From Planctomycetaceae bacterium (GTDB lineage: Bacteria; Planctomycetota; Planctomycetia; Pirellulales; Lacipirellulaceae), in NCBI GenBank assembly GCA_003233055.1, contig QIKP01000015.1, positions 1 to 64,000 on the forward strand: a stretch of 64,000 nt of DNA, read 5' to 3'. The notes below the pieces were generated by a model. That model was not told the DNA's origin and ran no database searches. It saw only the letters and a list, made by a program, of their open reading frames with translations. Shown one piece after another: positions 55,073 through 64,000 of this stretch. Every line of letters begins with the position of its first letter. The first letter of the stretch is position 1. The position numbers and the translations under genes were made by a program.

Positions 55073-56925
55073 GCCGCGCTCGAGCTCAAAACAACAAGGC
55101 TGCCGCCACACTTTTTCCCTTTCTTGCTGTGCTCCTGAGCACGATGGGGGTATTGGTGGTGCTGCTCGTGGCGATGGCGAGCGTCCAGGTCGATCAGGCG
55201 AAGAAGAAACAGGAAGAGGATGCGGACCGTCACCGGCAGGCCTCCGACGCGCCGGAGCAGCAGCGGCTTCGAAAGGAGCTAGCGCACTTCCAAGGAGAAA
55301 TCGCCCAGCTCGATTCGATGCGTCTCGAGGAACGCAATGCACTCCGCGATGCTCAGTTGCGAACCAGCCATATCGAAGAGAACATTCGCCGATGGCAAGA
55401 TCGGCTCGACTCGCTCCGGTTCGCAATCTCCGAATTGACGCAGCTCAATGGCGATCACACCGACGATCGCGAACAGGCCAAGCAACGCCTTGCCGATTTG
55501 CAAGAAAAAATCGTGGCCGCTCAATCGCAAGTAGCGGACCTGAAGGAAGCGGCTGCGGAGAAACCCGAAGCGTACGCCATCCTCCCCTACGACGGGCCAA
55601 ACGGAACCAAGCGACGGCCCATCTACATTGAGTGCCTCCGCGACCGGGTGGTGATCCAGCCCGAGGGAATCGAACTATTTGCGGCGGACTTTCATCCCGG
55701 ACTTGGCGCCGGCAATCCGCTCGCCGCCGCGCTGCGCGCGGCAAGAGAATACTACCAGGCTGAGGGGCGCAGTTCCTACGAAGAGGCCTATCCGCTCATT
55801 CTTGTAAGGCCCGAAGGGATCGGCAGCTACCGAGCCGTGCTCGAGGCGATCCATTCATGGGATTCGCCTTTTGGCTACGAAATGGTAGGAGAGGATTGGG
55901 AACTCGACTACGGAGCGGCCAATCCAGAAGTGACGTTGGAGATCGCCACGGCGGTCGACAATTCCCGCAGGCGTCAAGCGAAGTTGGCAACGGCTGCCCC
56001 TGCTACGTTTGCGGGTGGGAGCCAAGATGCGTTCCAAACGCAAAGTGGACTGCTCGAAACGGTGCGATCGGGGGCACCGTTAGGGGGCGGATTCACTGCC
56101 ACCGGTGCGGGGGGAAATCGTGGCGGGCAGAGGAGTGGAAATGTGGGTCACGGAAGCGGGGCACCGACTCCTGATGACCGGCTAGCGGCCGCGCTAAAGG
56201 TGGCTACCGGTAGCGAACGAGGTGCTGGGGCTGCCGGAGTCGCTGGGGAGGAGAATTTTTCGGAGAGCCAACAAGCGGGGCTCGGCGTCGGAAGTCAGGG
56301 CCTCGCCATGGAGGAGGGGGAAGGTTCCCAGGGGCCGCATGACGGTGACTCCGAGAGCAGAAAAGAGAGAACGGGGACGGAGAGCGAAGCGGATCAACCT
56401 TCCGATGCTTTGGCTCAGGTTGGGGTAGGCAACGCCGGCGGTACCAGCCCGCCTTCCAGGGCGAACGCGAGCGGAGACGCCTCTTCGCAAGCGTCTGGTC
56501 AAAGCGGGCAGGGGTCCGCAGCCGCCAACGCCTCGGCAAGCAACGCCAGCGGAGGCGAATCGTCCAGTGGAACAGGAAACCAAAGCTCATCGCCAGGCAA
56601 CGGACTCGGGGTCCAGCGCCCGATTCAAGTCGTGGTGCGTCCTGATCGCTTGATCGTGTTACAAGATTCGGTGCGCCCGTCGGTCGAGGCGATTCACGGA
56701 AGGACCGTGCTGCTTGAAAAGAAAGGGGGTCGGGCGTCGGAGCAATTTTCCGTGGCTATTCGAGAACATATCGAGGATTGGGGCATTGCTGGTGCTGGTT
56801 CCTACTGGAAGCCCGTTTTGGTCCTCAACGTTGCCCCCGGCGGAGAGAAACTGGCCCAAGAATTGTCCATCGCGCTGCGGGCAAGTGGCATCGAGGTTCG
56901 CTTCCCCAGTACCACTCGCCGCTAA
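55069..56925 (+). CDS. ExbD-like single-helix protein lacking the proton-carrying aspartate
   Basis: A 618-residue protein with one membrane helix near the N-terminus (FPFLAVLLSTMGVLVVLLVA, residues 16-35), a coiled coil (about 42-165), a folded domain (about 165-310: YAILPYDGPNGTKRRPIYIE, ILVRPEGIGSYRAVLEAI, EVTLEIATAVDN), a long low-complexity Gly/Ser/Ala/Glu linker (about 335-517) and a C-terminal domain (VVVRPDRLIVLQDSV, WKPVLVLNVAPGGE). The arrangement of helix and periplasmic domain is that of ExbD/TolR/MotB stator subunits, but the position of the essential aspartate is alanine (A20). It overlaps the ExbB-like gene and precedes the third gene by 18 bp. Confidence 0.78.
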   Translation: MSRARAQNNKAAATLFPFLAVLLSTMGVLVVLLVAMASVQVDQAKKKQEEDADRHRQASDAPEQQRLRKELAHFQGEIAQLDSMRLEERNALRDAQLRTSHIEENIRRWQDRLDSLRFAISELTQLNGDHTDDREQAKQRLADLQEKIVAAQSQVADLKEAAAEKPEAYAILPYDGPNGTKRRPIYIECLRDRVVIQPEGIELFAADFHPGLGAGNPLAAALRAAREYYQAEGRSSYEEAYPLILVRPEGIGSYRAVLEAIHSWDSPFGYEMVGEDWELDYGAANPEVTLEIATAVDNSRRRQAKLATAAPATFAGGSQDAFQTQSGLLETVRSGAPLGGGFTATGAGGNRGGQRSGNVGHGSGAPTPDDRLAAALKVATGSERGAGAAGVAGEENFSESQQAGLGVGSQGLAMEEGEGSQGPHDGDSESRKERTGTESEADQPSDALAQVGVGNAGGTSPPSRANASGDASSQASGQSGQGSAAANASASNASGGESSSGTGNQSSSPGNGLGVQRPIQVVVRPDRLIVLQDSVRPSVEAIHGRTVLLEKKGGRASEQFSVAIREHIEDWGIAGAGSYWKPVLVLNVAPGGEKLAQELSIALRASGIEVRFPSTTRR

Positions 56926-56943
56926 CCACCGAGGCATCATTCC

Positions 56944-57960
56944 ATGGCTCGACGCCATCGCAACGACGGAAAAGACGACCTGCCTGGGCAGGATTCGTTT
57001 GTCGACATCATCGCCAACATGGTCGGGATTCTCATCCTATTGGTGGTGATCGTCGGTATTGGAGCTGCAGCGACGACGGTTGTCGAAACGTCGCCGGCCG
57101 AAGGTGTCGCTTCGCCCCTCGTCACTTCGAGCGAAGTCAAGGCGGCCCGTCTTGAGGCGATCGCCGCCGCCCGCGACACGATCGAACTCAACCGAAAAGC
57201 AGTTCGGCTGGCCGCCAATGCCGAGGAACTTGATTTCGAACGAGAGAAATTGGCAACTTACGTCACCGCCGCCAAGGAAGAGCTCGACCGTCGTCGCGAC
57301 GCACTCGCACAGGACGATCAGCAGCAGTACGACCTACGTGTTGCGCTGATTTCTGCCGAGGAGACGCTGGACGACCTGACTCGCAAACAGATGGCACTGG
57401 TGAGCGCACCGCTCGAATCGGAGCAACTCAAAAACGTGCCAACGCCCCTTGCAAGGCAAGTGGAGGGGGATGAAGTGGCACTCCGCGTGGAATCAGGTCG
57501 GGTCGCCATCGTGCCGGTCGACGCGTTCGTCTCTCAATTGGAGAGTCGGGGCGCCAACGAAATTAGGCGTTTAGAATCGCGGCGCGACCCGTTGGGGCGA
57601 ATTGGCCCGATGGGCGGATTCCAAATGCTCTACACCTTGGTGTCGCGCCAGGCGGCCAGACCGAACGGTGTGGTCGGGACGATGCACTATCTGGTGGCAG
57701 AAATTCGCCCGACCCGCACGCAAAGAGGGGAACCGGTCGACGAGGCGGTCGGCCCCGATTCCCTGCTTATGGAAGAACTCGATCGAAGGGATCCCCGAAG
57801 GACGTCGGTCACGCTTTGGACCTATCCTGACAGTTTTGAAGAGGTGACCCAACTCCGACAGGCCCTCTACGCGCGCGGCTTTGCCACCGCGATTCGCCCT
57901 CTGGCTAAAGGAACCCATATCGGGCTTTCCCCGTTCGGGTCCAAGTCGCGTGCTCAATAG
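56944..57960 (+). CDS. ExbD-like single-helix protein with conserved aspartate
   Basis: A 338-residue protein with a single N-terminal helix FVDIIANMVGILILLVVIVG. The F-V-D at its start (D21) matches the F-I-D of ExbD, whose aspartate carries the proton. A coiled coil (about 60-130) is followed by a domain of unknown fold (RVAIVPVDAFVSQLE, GGFQMLYTLVSR, HYLVAEIRPTR and SVTLWTYPDSFEEV...LRPLAKGTHIGL-like end). It resembles the second half of the middle protein of the cluster in its alternation of strands. Third gene of the presumed operon. No peptidoglycan-binding OmpA motif was seen. Confidence 0.8.
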   Translation: MARRHRNDGKDDLPGQDSFVDIIANMVGILILLVVIVGIGAAATTVVETSPAEGVASPLVTSSEVKAARLEAIAAARDTIELNRKAVRLAANAEELDFEREKLATYVTAAKEELDRRRDALAQDDQQQYDLRVALISAEETLDDLTRKQMALVSAPLESEQLKNVPTPLARQVEGDEVALRVESGRVAIVPVDAFVSQLESRGANEIRRLESRRDPLGRIGPMGGFQMLYTLVSRQAARPNGVVGTMHYLVAEIRPTRTQRGEPVDEAVGPDSLLMEELDRRDPRRTSVTLWTYPDSFEEVTQLRQALYARGFATAIRPLAKGTHIGLSPFGSKSRAQ

Positions 57961-58033
57961 GGGTCTATCTTCGAGGACAGCTGGCTTCGAGGACAGTTAG
58001 TCGAGTCGCGTGGCACTTTCTCCAGCCTTGCTC

Positions 58034-58657
58034 CTACTTCTGGCGTCGTGTTTCGCTTGCTGGTGGGGCGCCGTCTGTTTTGTCCAGAAGGGTTCTTAGC
58101 ACGAGGTAGGTTGCGCCGAGAACCAAGAGAGAATCGGCGATATTAAAATTGGGCCAGCGATACTGAGGTCCCCATTGCAGTAGTATCCAGTCCCGCACCG
58201 CGTAAGCCGATTCGCCCCGTCGGGCCGGGTCGAAGAACCACGTTTCTCCATGGAGACCAAGTCGGTCGTAGAGATTCCCCAGGATCCCCCCCATCACGCA
58301 CCCGAGCGCGAAGGTGAGCCCAAGGTCGGCGGCAGCGGCGTAGCGAAAGAGCCAGACCGGCAGCGCGATGGCTGCGATCAGGCTGAACGCCGCAAAGACC
58401 CAAACGAACCCTTGCCCCATCCCGAAGAGCGCCCCTTCGTTGAGGCTGAGCTGGAAACCAGCGTAGTCGGGCAACACCCACCAGATGTCGCCTCGCCGGA
58501 GGTCTTCTTGTAAAAACACCCACCCTTTGGAGACAAGATCGGCAACGCAACCGATGATCGCCGTCACCACAAAGAGGGCGATTCGATTGCGCGGGTAAGG
58601 TGCGAAATTCGCCGAATCACCCTGGCTGGCGTCGGGGCTCTTAGGTACATGGGCCAT
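58034..58657 (-). CDS. lspA: Lipoprotein signal peptidase
   Basis: A 207-residue four-helix inner-membrane aspartic peptidase that cleaves prolipoprotein signal peptides. The catalytic pair is in GGILGNLYDRLGL and NIADSLLVLG; LSLNEGALFG is the conserved NxGxxF segment. The loop between the catalytic helices is longer than in E. coli (164 aa), as often in planctomycetes. GGAAGG lies before the start. Confidence 0.93.
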   Translation of the reverse strand: MAHVPKSPDASQGDSANFAPYPRNRIALFVVTAIIGCVADLVSKGWVFLQEDLRRGDIWWVLPDYAGFQLSLNEGALFGMGQGFVWVFAAFSLIAAIALPVWLFRYAAAADLGLTFALGCVMGGILGNLYDRLGLHGETWFFDPARRGESAYAVRDWILLQWGPQYRWPNFNIADSLLVLGATYLVLRTLLDKTDGAPPASETRRQK

Positions 58658-58708
58658 CGTGAGAGCCTTCCGTTGCTCGTACTGTGAATAGCGGGCCGCC
58701 GATCCCGA

Positions 58709-59077
58709 TCACTCGCTTTCTTGTAGCTCAGCGCAGGCAATGCAAACAGGCGTGTAGGGGACAGCGTTGAGGCGAGTCTTTGGAATCACCTTGCCGCATT
58801 GTAGGCACTTACCAAATTCAGCGCCGTCGATGCGTCCTAACGCTTCGTCGATTCGAGAAAGTGTGCCTTCCTCGGTCGCGACCACTCCCAGCGTAAACTC
58901 CTGCTCAAAGTTGTCGCTGCCCAGCTCTGCCATGTGGATCGGCATACTGGAGGTGTCGTTTCCTTCCATGCCGGAGTGCCGAAGGGCCACTTCAGACATC
59001 GCGGTTACGTCACCTTGCAGGCGAGCTCGCATTAGCAGGAGTCGGTCTTTGTACACGTTCATGTCCGCTTTTTTCAT
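58709..59077 (-). CDS. DksA/TraR-family zinc-finger protein
   Basis: A 122-residue protein with a helical N-terminal part (MNVYKDRLLLMRARLQGDV) and the C-terminal zinc finger CLQCGKVIPKTRL...VCIACAE (four cysteines, CxxC-17-CxxC) of the DksA/TraR family, which bind RNA polymerase in the secondary channel. The coiled-coil is shorter than in DksA; the acidic tip seems to be DAL/RIDG. Probable regulator of transcription. AGGGA precedes the start. The 302-bp stretch to the thrC start holds nothing recognisable except ACCGGTACCGGT. Confidence 0.87.
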   Translation of the reverse strand: MKKADMNVYKDRLLLMRARLQGDVTAMSEVALRHSGMEGNDTSSMPIHMAELGSDNFEQEFTLGVVATEEGTLSRIDEALGRIDGAEFGKCLQCGKVIPKTRLNAVPYTPVCIACAELQESE

Positions 59078-59379
59078 TGCTGTTTTCCCTGTTGCTGCTT
59101 GGAGAAGCCCGTTGATCGTCCGTCGGCCCTAAGGGGGCTGGGAGAGACTTGTCATTGTAGCCTTAACCGCTTGCGGGGTCCACTCAAACCTACCGGTACC
59201 GGTCAGGCTCCTGGTCACTTCCGTTGCGGCCTCGCACCGACTCGACTACACTGGCGGTAACCCATGGAGTGCCTCTTTTGAGGGCTCCGTGATACTGCCG
59301 AGGAACCTCCCCGGAGCGGGTGTTGTTGAAAGTTGGGGGTTTTGCGATTTCGGCGATTTCTTCCCCGGAGACCAGGCAG

Positions 59380-60795
59380 TTGACCGCTATCGTTGCCACC
59401 CAGAAAGACCTTGCGTTTCAGCAGTGCATCTTGCCCCGTTGCGGAAAGACCTACGACGTAGGTGAAGTTCGTACCAACTGCGATGCCTGTGGGGCGTTGC
59501 TCGATGTTGTCTACGATTGGGACAAGCTGCCGGTTCCGACTTCGCTCCGAGATTTCGAGAAAAAGTGGGCCCGTCGGAACGATCCGCTCTGCCGAAGTGG
59601 CGTGTGGCGTTTCCACGATTTGTTGCCTTTTGCGCCGGCGGCCAAGGTCGTTACCATTGGGGAGGGGCAAACACCGCTGGCACCTTCCGACGGTGTCGCC
59701 CAATTTGTTGGTTCCAATCGGGGGCAACTGCTGTTGCAGTACGAAGGGATGAATCCTTCGGGTAGCTTCAAAGACAACGGCATGACCGCCGCCTTTACCC
59801 ACGCCCATACCATCGGTGCGAAGCGAGCCGCTTGTGCTTCGACCGGCAACACCAGCGCGTCGCTGGCGCTCTACTGCTCGGTCAGCAAACTGATGCAGGC
59901 GACCATTTTCATCGGCTCCGGCAAGATCAGTTACGGCAAACTTTCTCAAGCGCTCGACTACGGGGCGCTCACGATCCAAATCGTCGGCGATTTCGACGAC
60001 GCCATGCAGCGCGTCCGCGAGGTAAGCGAGAAGCTGGGCATCTACTTGGTGAACAGTGTGAATCCGTTCCGGCTCGAAGGCCAGAAGACGATCATGTTCC
60101 GTGTGCTCGAGAGCCTGGACTGGGAAGTCCCCGATTGGATCGTCGTTCCAGGCGGCAACTTGGGCAACTCCAGCGCGTTTGCCAAGGCATTTCAAGAACT
60201 CAAGCTGCTGGGGCTGGTCGACCGCGTGCCCCGTTTGGCGGTGATCAATGCCACCGGCGCCGACACACTCTACGAACTCTACGAGAATCGTGGCTTGCGC
60301 TGGAATGCTGGCGAGCCCAATGCCGATGTCGTGGATCAATACTACGCCGAGCTCGACGAAACCGGGCGGCGTGCCGATACGCTGGCCAGCGCCATCGAGA
60401 TCAATCGCCCGGTGAACCTCTTCAAGTGCCTTCGCGGCCTGGAGTCGATGCAAGGCGTCGTCCGCGAAGTGACCGATCAGCAGATTCTTGATGCCAAGGC
60501 TCAGGTCGGCGCGAGTGGCTTTGGCTGCGAGCCCGCGAGTGCCGCGAGCGTTGCCGGGGCGAAGCTGTTGCGGGAGGAAGGGCTCATCGCGCCGAGCGAC
60601 CGGGTGGTTTGTATTCTCACGGGCCACCAACTGAAAGACCCAACCGCTACGGTTGCTTATCACTCCAGCGACCAAAAGCAATTCGATGAAGTCCTCGGAA
60701 GCCGAGGCGTCAGCCGGGCCGAATTTGCCAACCGGGCCGTCCAAGTCGATAATGACTTGGACGCCATCGTGCGGGCGATTCAACTCAATAGCTGA
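59380..60795 (+). CDS. thrC: Threonine synthase
   Basis: A PLP enzyme of the fold type II group, making threonine from O-phosphohomoserine. A zinc-ribbon-like N-terminus ([19 protein letters not shown]) precedes the PLP-lysine motif [11 protein letters not shown] (K131 in this start), and [16 protein letters not shown] and [15 protein letters not shown] follow. There is no ATG in the right place; TTG at 59380 with GGAG 9 bp upstream is the most likely start (471 aa), GTG at 59320 is an alternative (491 aa). Followed by a small gene and dapB, both on the aspartate family pathway or nearby. Confidence 0.93.
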   Translation: MTAIVATQKDLAFQQCILPRCGKTYDVGEVRTNCDACGALLDVVYDWDKLPVPTSLRDFEKKWARRNDPLCRSGVWRFHDLLPFAPAAKVVTIGEGQTPLAPSDGVAQFVGSNRGQLLLQYEGMNPSGSFKDNGMTAAFTHAHTIGAKRAACASTGNTSASLALYCSVSKLMQATIFIGSGKISYGKLSQALDYGALTIQIVGDFDDAMQRVREVSEKLGIYLVNSVNPFRLEGQKTIMFRVLESLDWEVPDWIVVPGGNLGNSSAFAKAFQELKLLGLVDRVPRLAVINATGADTLYELYENRGLRWNAGEPNADVVDQYYAELDETGRRADTLASAIEINRPVNLFKCLRGLESMQGVVREVTDQQILDAKAQVGASGFGCEPASAASVAGAKLLREEGLIAPSDRVVCILTGHQLKDPTATVAYHSSDQKQFDEVLGSRGVSRAEFANRAVQVDNDLDAIVRAIQLNS

Positions 60796-60812
60796 CTCCA
60801 GGAGACTTTCGA

Positions 60813-61082
60813 ATGAACGTACAAACTTTCCGTGATTTAATGTCGGAGCGTCCTTTTAGGCCCTTTCGACTCGTGATGTCGAGCGGACAGACGTACGAAG
60901 TGCGCCACCCGGAGATGGCAATGGTCACCAAGTCGGATCTGCTTGTCGGATTGGACGAGGACGACGAGTTGGGCGTACCGACACGATTCAAGATATGCTC
61001 GATGCTCCATGTAACGGCTGTCGAACCGCTGGAGATTTCATCGGGCGGAAGCAACGATGGCAACGGTGCCCAGCAACGTTAG
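60813..61082 (+). CDS. Conserved small protein of unknown function
   Basis: An 89-residue acidic protein starting MNVQTFRDLMSERPFRPFRL, with SSGQTYEVRHPEMAMV in the middle. I recall this small family as widespread in planctomycetes and some other phyla, without known function. It has AGGAG before the start and lies 17 bp after the thrC stop, probably in one transcript with dapB 45 bp downstream. The tail is low complexity. Confidence 0.75.
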   Translation: MNVQTFRDLMSERPFRPFRLVMSSGQTYEVRHPEMAMVTKSDLLVGLDEDDELGVPTRFKICSMLHVTAVEPLEISSGGSNDGNGAQQR

Positions 61083-61127
61083 TGTCGCCTCTCGAAACCA
61101 ATCTCTCACGACGGGAAAATCAAAAGC

Positions 61128-61940
61128 GTGCCAACCAAGATTGCCATTCACGGAGCCGGTGGTCGCATGGGCCAGCGGCTCATTGCTCTTGCCACGACAG
61201 ATCCAAGTTTCGAGGTTGTTGCGGCGATCGAATCGGCCGATCATCCACGGTCGGGCGAGGATGCAGGCCAAGTCGCTGGCGTCGGGCCGATTGGCCTGCC
61301 GATGGGACCCGACTGGCCTCATCAGGCCGATGCGGTGATTGATTTTTCGGTACCCCAAGCGACCGACGAATTGGTCGAGCAGTGCGTCAAACGGGGGCTT
61401 TCCCTGGTGTTTGCCACCACCGGTTTGAGCGAAGACCAAGAGCGACGCCTCGGGACCGCTGCGGAAGTGATTCCCGTCGTCAAAGCGGCCAGCATGAGCT
61501 TGTCGGTGAATCTCGCGATGAAGCTAGCGGAGGTTGCCGGCGGCGCCCTCAGGGATCATCCCACCGGCGCGGATGTCGAGATCATCGAGCGGCACCACCG
61601 TTTCAAGGAAGACGCCCCAAGTGGCACGGCGCTCGCCTTTGGAGAGATCATTGCCCAGGCGATGGGGCAAACCGCCCGGCGCGATGGGCGTTCCGGTCGT
61701 CCTGGCCAGCGCCCGCACGACGAAATCGGTTACCACGCCGTCCGTACCGGCGACAATCCGGGCGAGCATACCATCCTCTTTGGATTGCTCGGCGAGACGC
61801 TGGAACTTCGCGTCGCGGCGACCAATCGCGACTGCTACGCCCAAGGCGCGCTTGTCGCGGCCAAGTGGCTTCAAGGCAAGTCGCCGAAACTCTACAACAT
61901 GCAAGACGTGCTTGGGTTGTCAGTAGCCAGTAGCCAGTAG
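61128..61940 (+). CDS. dapB: 4-hydroxy-tetrahydrodipicolinate reductase
   Basis: A 270-residue enzyme of diaminopimelate and lysine synthesis. NAD(P)-binding GAGGRMGQRLIALA, substrate segment ERHHRFKEDAPSGTAL (with the catalytic His-His and Lys) and the closing VAATNRDCYAQGALVAAKWL are all present. GTG start. It follows thrC and the small gene in the same direction, both being branches of aspartate-derived amino-acid synthesis. Confidence 0.95.
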   Translation: MPTKIAIHGAGGRMGQRLIALATTDPSFEVVAAIESADHPRSGEDAGQVAGVGPIGLPMGPDWPHQADAVIDFSVPQATDELVEQCVKRGLSLVFATTGLSEDQERRLGTAAEVIPVVKAASMSLSVNLAMKLAEVAGGALRDHPTGADVEIIERHHRFKEDAPSGTALAFGEIIAQAMGQTARRDGRSGRPGQRPHDEIGYHAVRTGDNPGEHTILFGLLGETLELRVAATNRDCYAQGALVAAKWLQGKSPKLYNMQDVLGLSVASSQ

Positions 61941-61990
61941 CGTTTTCTGTTCGGACGTTCAGCAGCCCAAGAACGAATGGGTAAATCTCT

Positions 61991-62353
61991 ATGGCCAAAT
62001 GCGACGAAGGTTATCTGTGCGAAGTCTGTGGCCAAGATGTGGCCAACCTTGCCGAGAGTGACCTCTATTTACGGTACGTCATCGGCATGATCGATCCTGA
62101 GGTGCTCCATACGTCGAAAGAGCGCCACTTGCGTTGCAATCCGTCGCTTGCGCAGTTCATCGTTGACGATCGGTTGGAGCCGGTGATCGTCGAAGGGGAC
62201 TTTGATAAAAGAGGGCTGGACACTTCCTTCGTCCGTGAACGCGAAGAACTGGTCACACGAGGCTGGCGGCGGCTGCAAGAGCTTTCCTCGCTCGACCTCC
62301 CTATCCTCGAGTACCCACTTCCCGAGGTCATGGAGAAGCTTCGCGGAGGCTAG
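61991..62353 (+). CDS. Conserved protein of unknown function with CxxC motif
   Basis: A 120-residue soluble protein: CEVCGQDVANLAESDLYLRY, then HLRCNPSLAQFI, and a hydrophilic C-terminus (WRRLQELSSLDLPILEYP). The cysteines (CEVC, RC) suggest a metal site. I recall similar small proteins in planctomycetes but no function. 50 bp after dapB, possibly in the same transcript. Confidence 0.72.
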   Translation: MAKCDEGYLCEVCGQDVANLAESDLYLRYVIGMIDPEVLHTSKERHLRCNPSLAQFIVDDRLEPVIVEGDFDKRGLDTSFVREREELVTRGWRRLQELSSLDLPILEYPLPEVMEKLRGG

Positions 62354-62355
62354 GG

Positions 62356-62384
62356 CCCCCCGACGAGGCGTAGCTCGTTGGCTA
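62356..62384. repeat. Family B repeat
   Basis: CCCGACGAGGCGTAGCTCGTTGGCTAGGGG, one base off the consensus core, right after the stop of the preceding gene and before the tRNA-Ser. Confidence 0.75.
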
Positions 62385-62415
62385 GGGGAGATGCTCGCAT
62401 TCGCTAGGGGAGCAG

Positions 62416-62438
62416 TTGTCCTGTCGTCAACAGGACAA
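62416..62438 (-). terminator. Hairpin downstream of tRNA-Ser
   Basis: TTGTCCTG / CAGGACAA with a 7-nt loop, starting 4 nt after the tRNA 3' end on the minus strand. There is no T-run, so it may be a processing signal or a Rho-dependent end rather than an intrinsic terminator. Confidence 0.45.
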
Positions 62439-62441
62439 GAG

Positions 62442-62523
62442 CGGAGGGCATGGGACTCGAACCCACAACCGGTTGCCCGGCACCTGCATTCCAAGCAGGC
62501 CGCTAGCCATTCGCTTACCCTCC
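62442..62523 (-). tRNA. tRNA-Ser (anticodon GGA)
   Basis: On the minus strand: acceptor GGAGGGT / GCCCTCC, anticodon stem CCTGC/GCAGG with loop TTGGAAT (anticodon GGA, serine), a long variable arm (TGCCGGGCAACCGGTT) as required for serine tRNA, T-arm TGGG-TTCGAGT-CCCA. Discriminator G. CCA is not encoded. Confidence 0.95.
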
Positions 62524-62613
62524 GGGCGATCCAGGATTGCGAGCCATCCGGTCGAGAGATTTCTCCCTCCCAAAAAACCTTAGGCTCTCCACCCTAGACC
62601 TTCAACGCTTCTA

Positions 62614-63978
<1,365 letters not shown>

Positions 63979-64000
63979 CGGTATGCAATTCCTCAACGAA

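Noticed and set aside
53366-57960. Zorya defence system
   Set aside because: The ExbB-like protein with a long tail resembles ZorA in layout, but there is no ZorB-like OmpA domain and no ZorC/ZorD/ZorE gene next to the cluster. lspA and queD flank it.

Overview
The window looks like chromosomal DNA of a planctomycete, most likely of the Pirellulales. The signs are a giant secreted protein whose basic N-terminus carries an LEERQLL sorting motif, a dockerin-bearing serine protease ending in a PEP-CTERM tail, several small proteins that I recall as planctomycete-specific families, a pyrophosphate-type phosphofructokinase, loosely packed genes with little operon structure, and many short GC-rich palindromic repeats between genes. 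This assignment is inference; no rRNA is present.

Layout. 1-9 kb: the 3' end of a retron-type reverse transcriptase, a family 2 glycosyltransferase and a 2,458-residue multidomain surface protein (three malectin domains and a C-terminal hydrolase-like domain). 9-24.7 kb: a FucP-type sugar permease with an oversized loop, a dihydropyrimidinase, a MazG-type pyrophosphohydrolase, a membrane protein plus ABC ATPase pair, tRNA-Glu(CTC), an M29 peptidase, a SelA-like protein without the PLP lysine, tRNA-Lys(TTT), a FetB-like permease, a zinc-ribbon protein and aconitase. Most of the palindromic repeats lie here. 24.8-36.8 kb: a two-gene aspartic-protease unit, a peptidase-MA protein, a coiled-coil lipoprotein candidate, a ClC channel, serC-serA, a BON-domain protein, a SirB1-like protein coupled to a metzincin protease, and a secretin-domain protein.

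36.8-50.9 kb: metabolic genes: gnd and zwf (pentose phosphate pathway) flanked by remnants of a sugar kinase and a short-chain dehydrogenase, ribE, rsmA, an inverse-autotransporter-like surface protein, hisB, PPi-phosphofructokinase, and pepQ-accB-accC. 51-64 kb: a PEP-CTERM serine protease, queD, a three-gene cluster of one MotA/TolQ/ExbB-like and two ExbD-like proteins, lspA, a DksA/TraR protein, thrC, dapB, tRNA-Ser(GGA) and rho with a long polyglycine N-terminus.

The best candidate for an undescribed system is the cluster at 53366-57960. It encodes an ExbB-like channel with a long coiled-coil tail and two ExbD-like partners, of which only one keeps the protonatable aspartate. Secondary candidates are the lysine-less SelA homologue, the aspartic-protease pair, the inverse-autotransporter-like protein and the palindromic repeat families, which in three cases supply the stop codon of the neighbouring gene.
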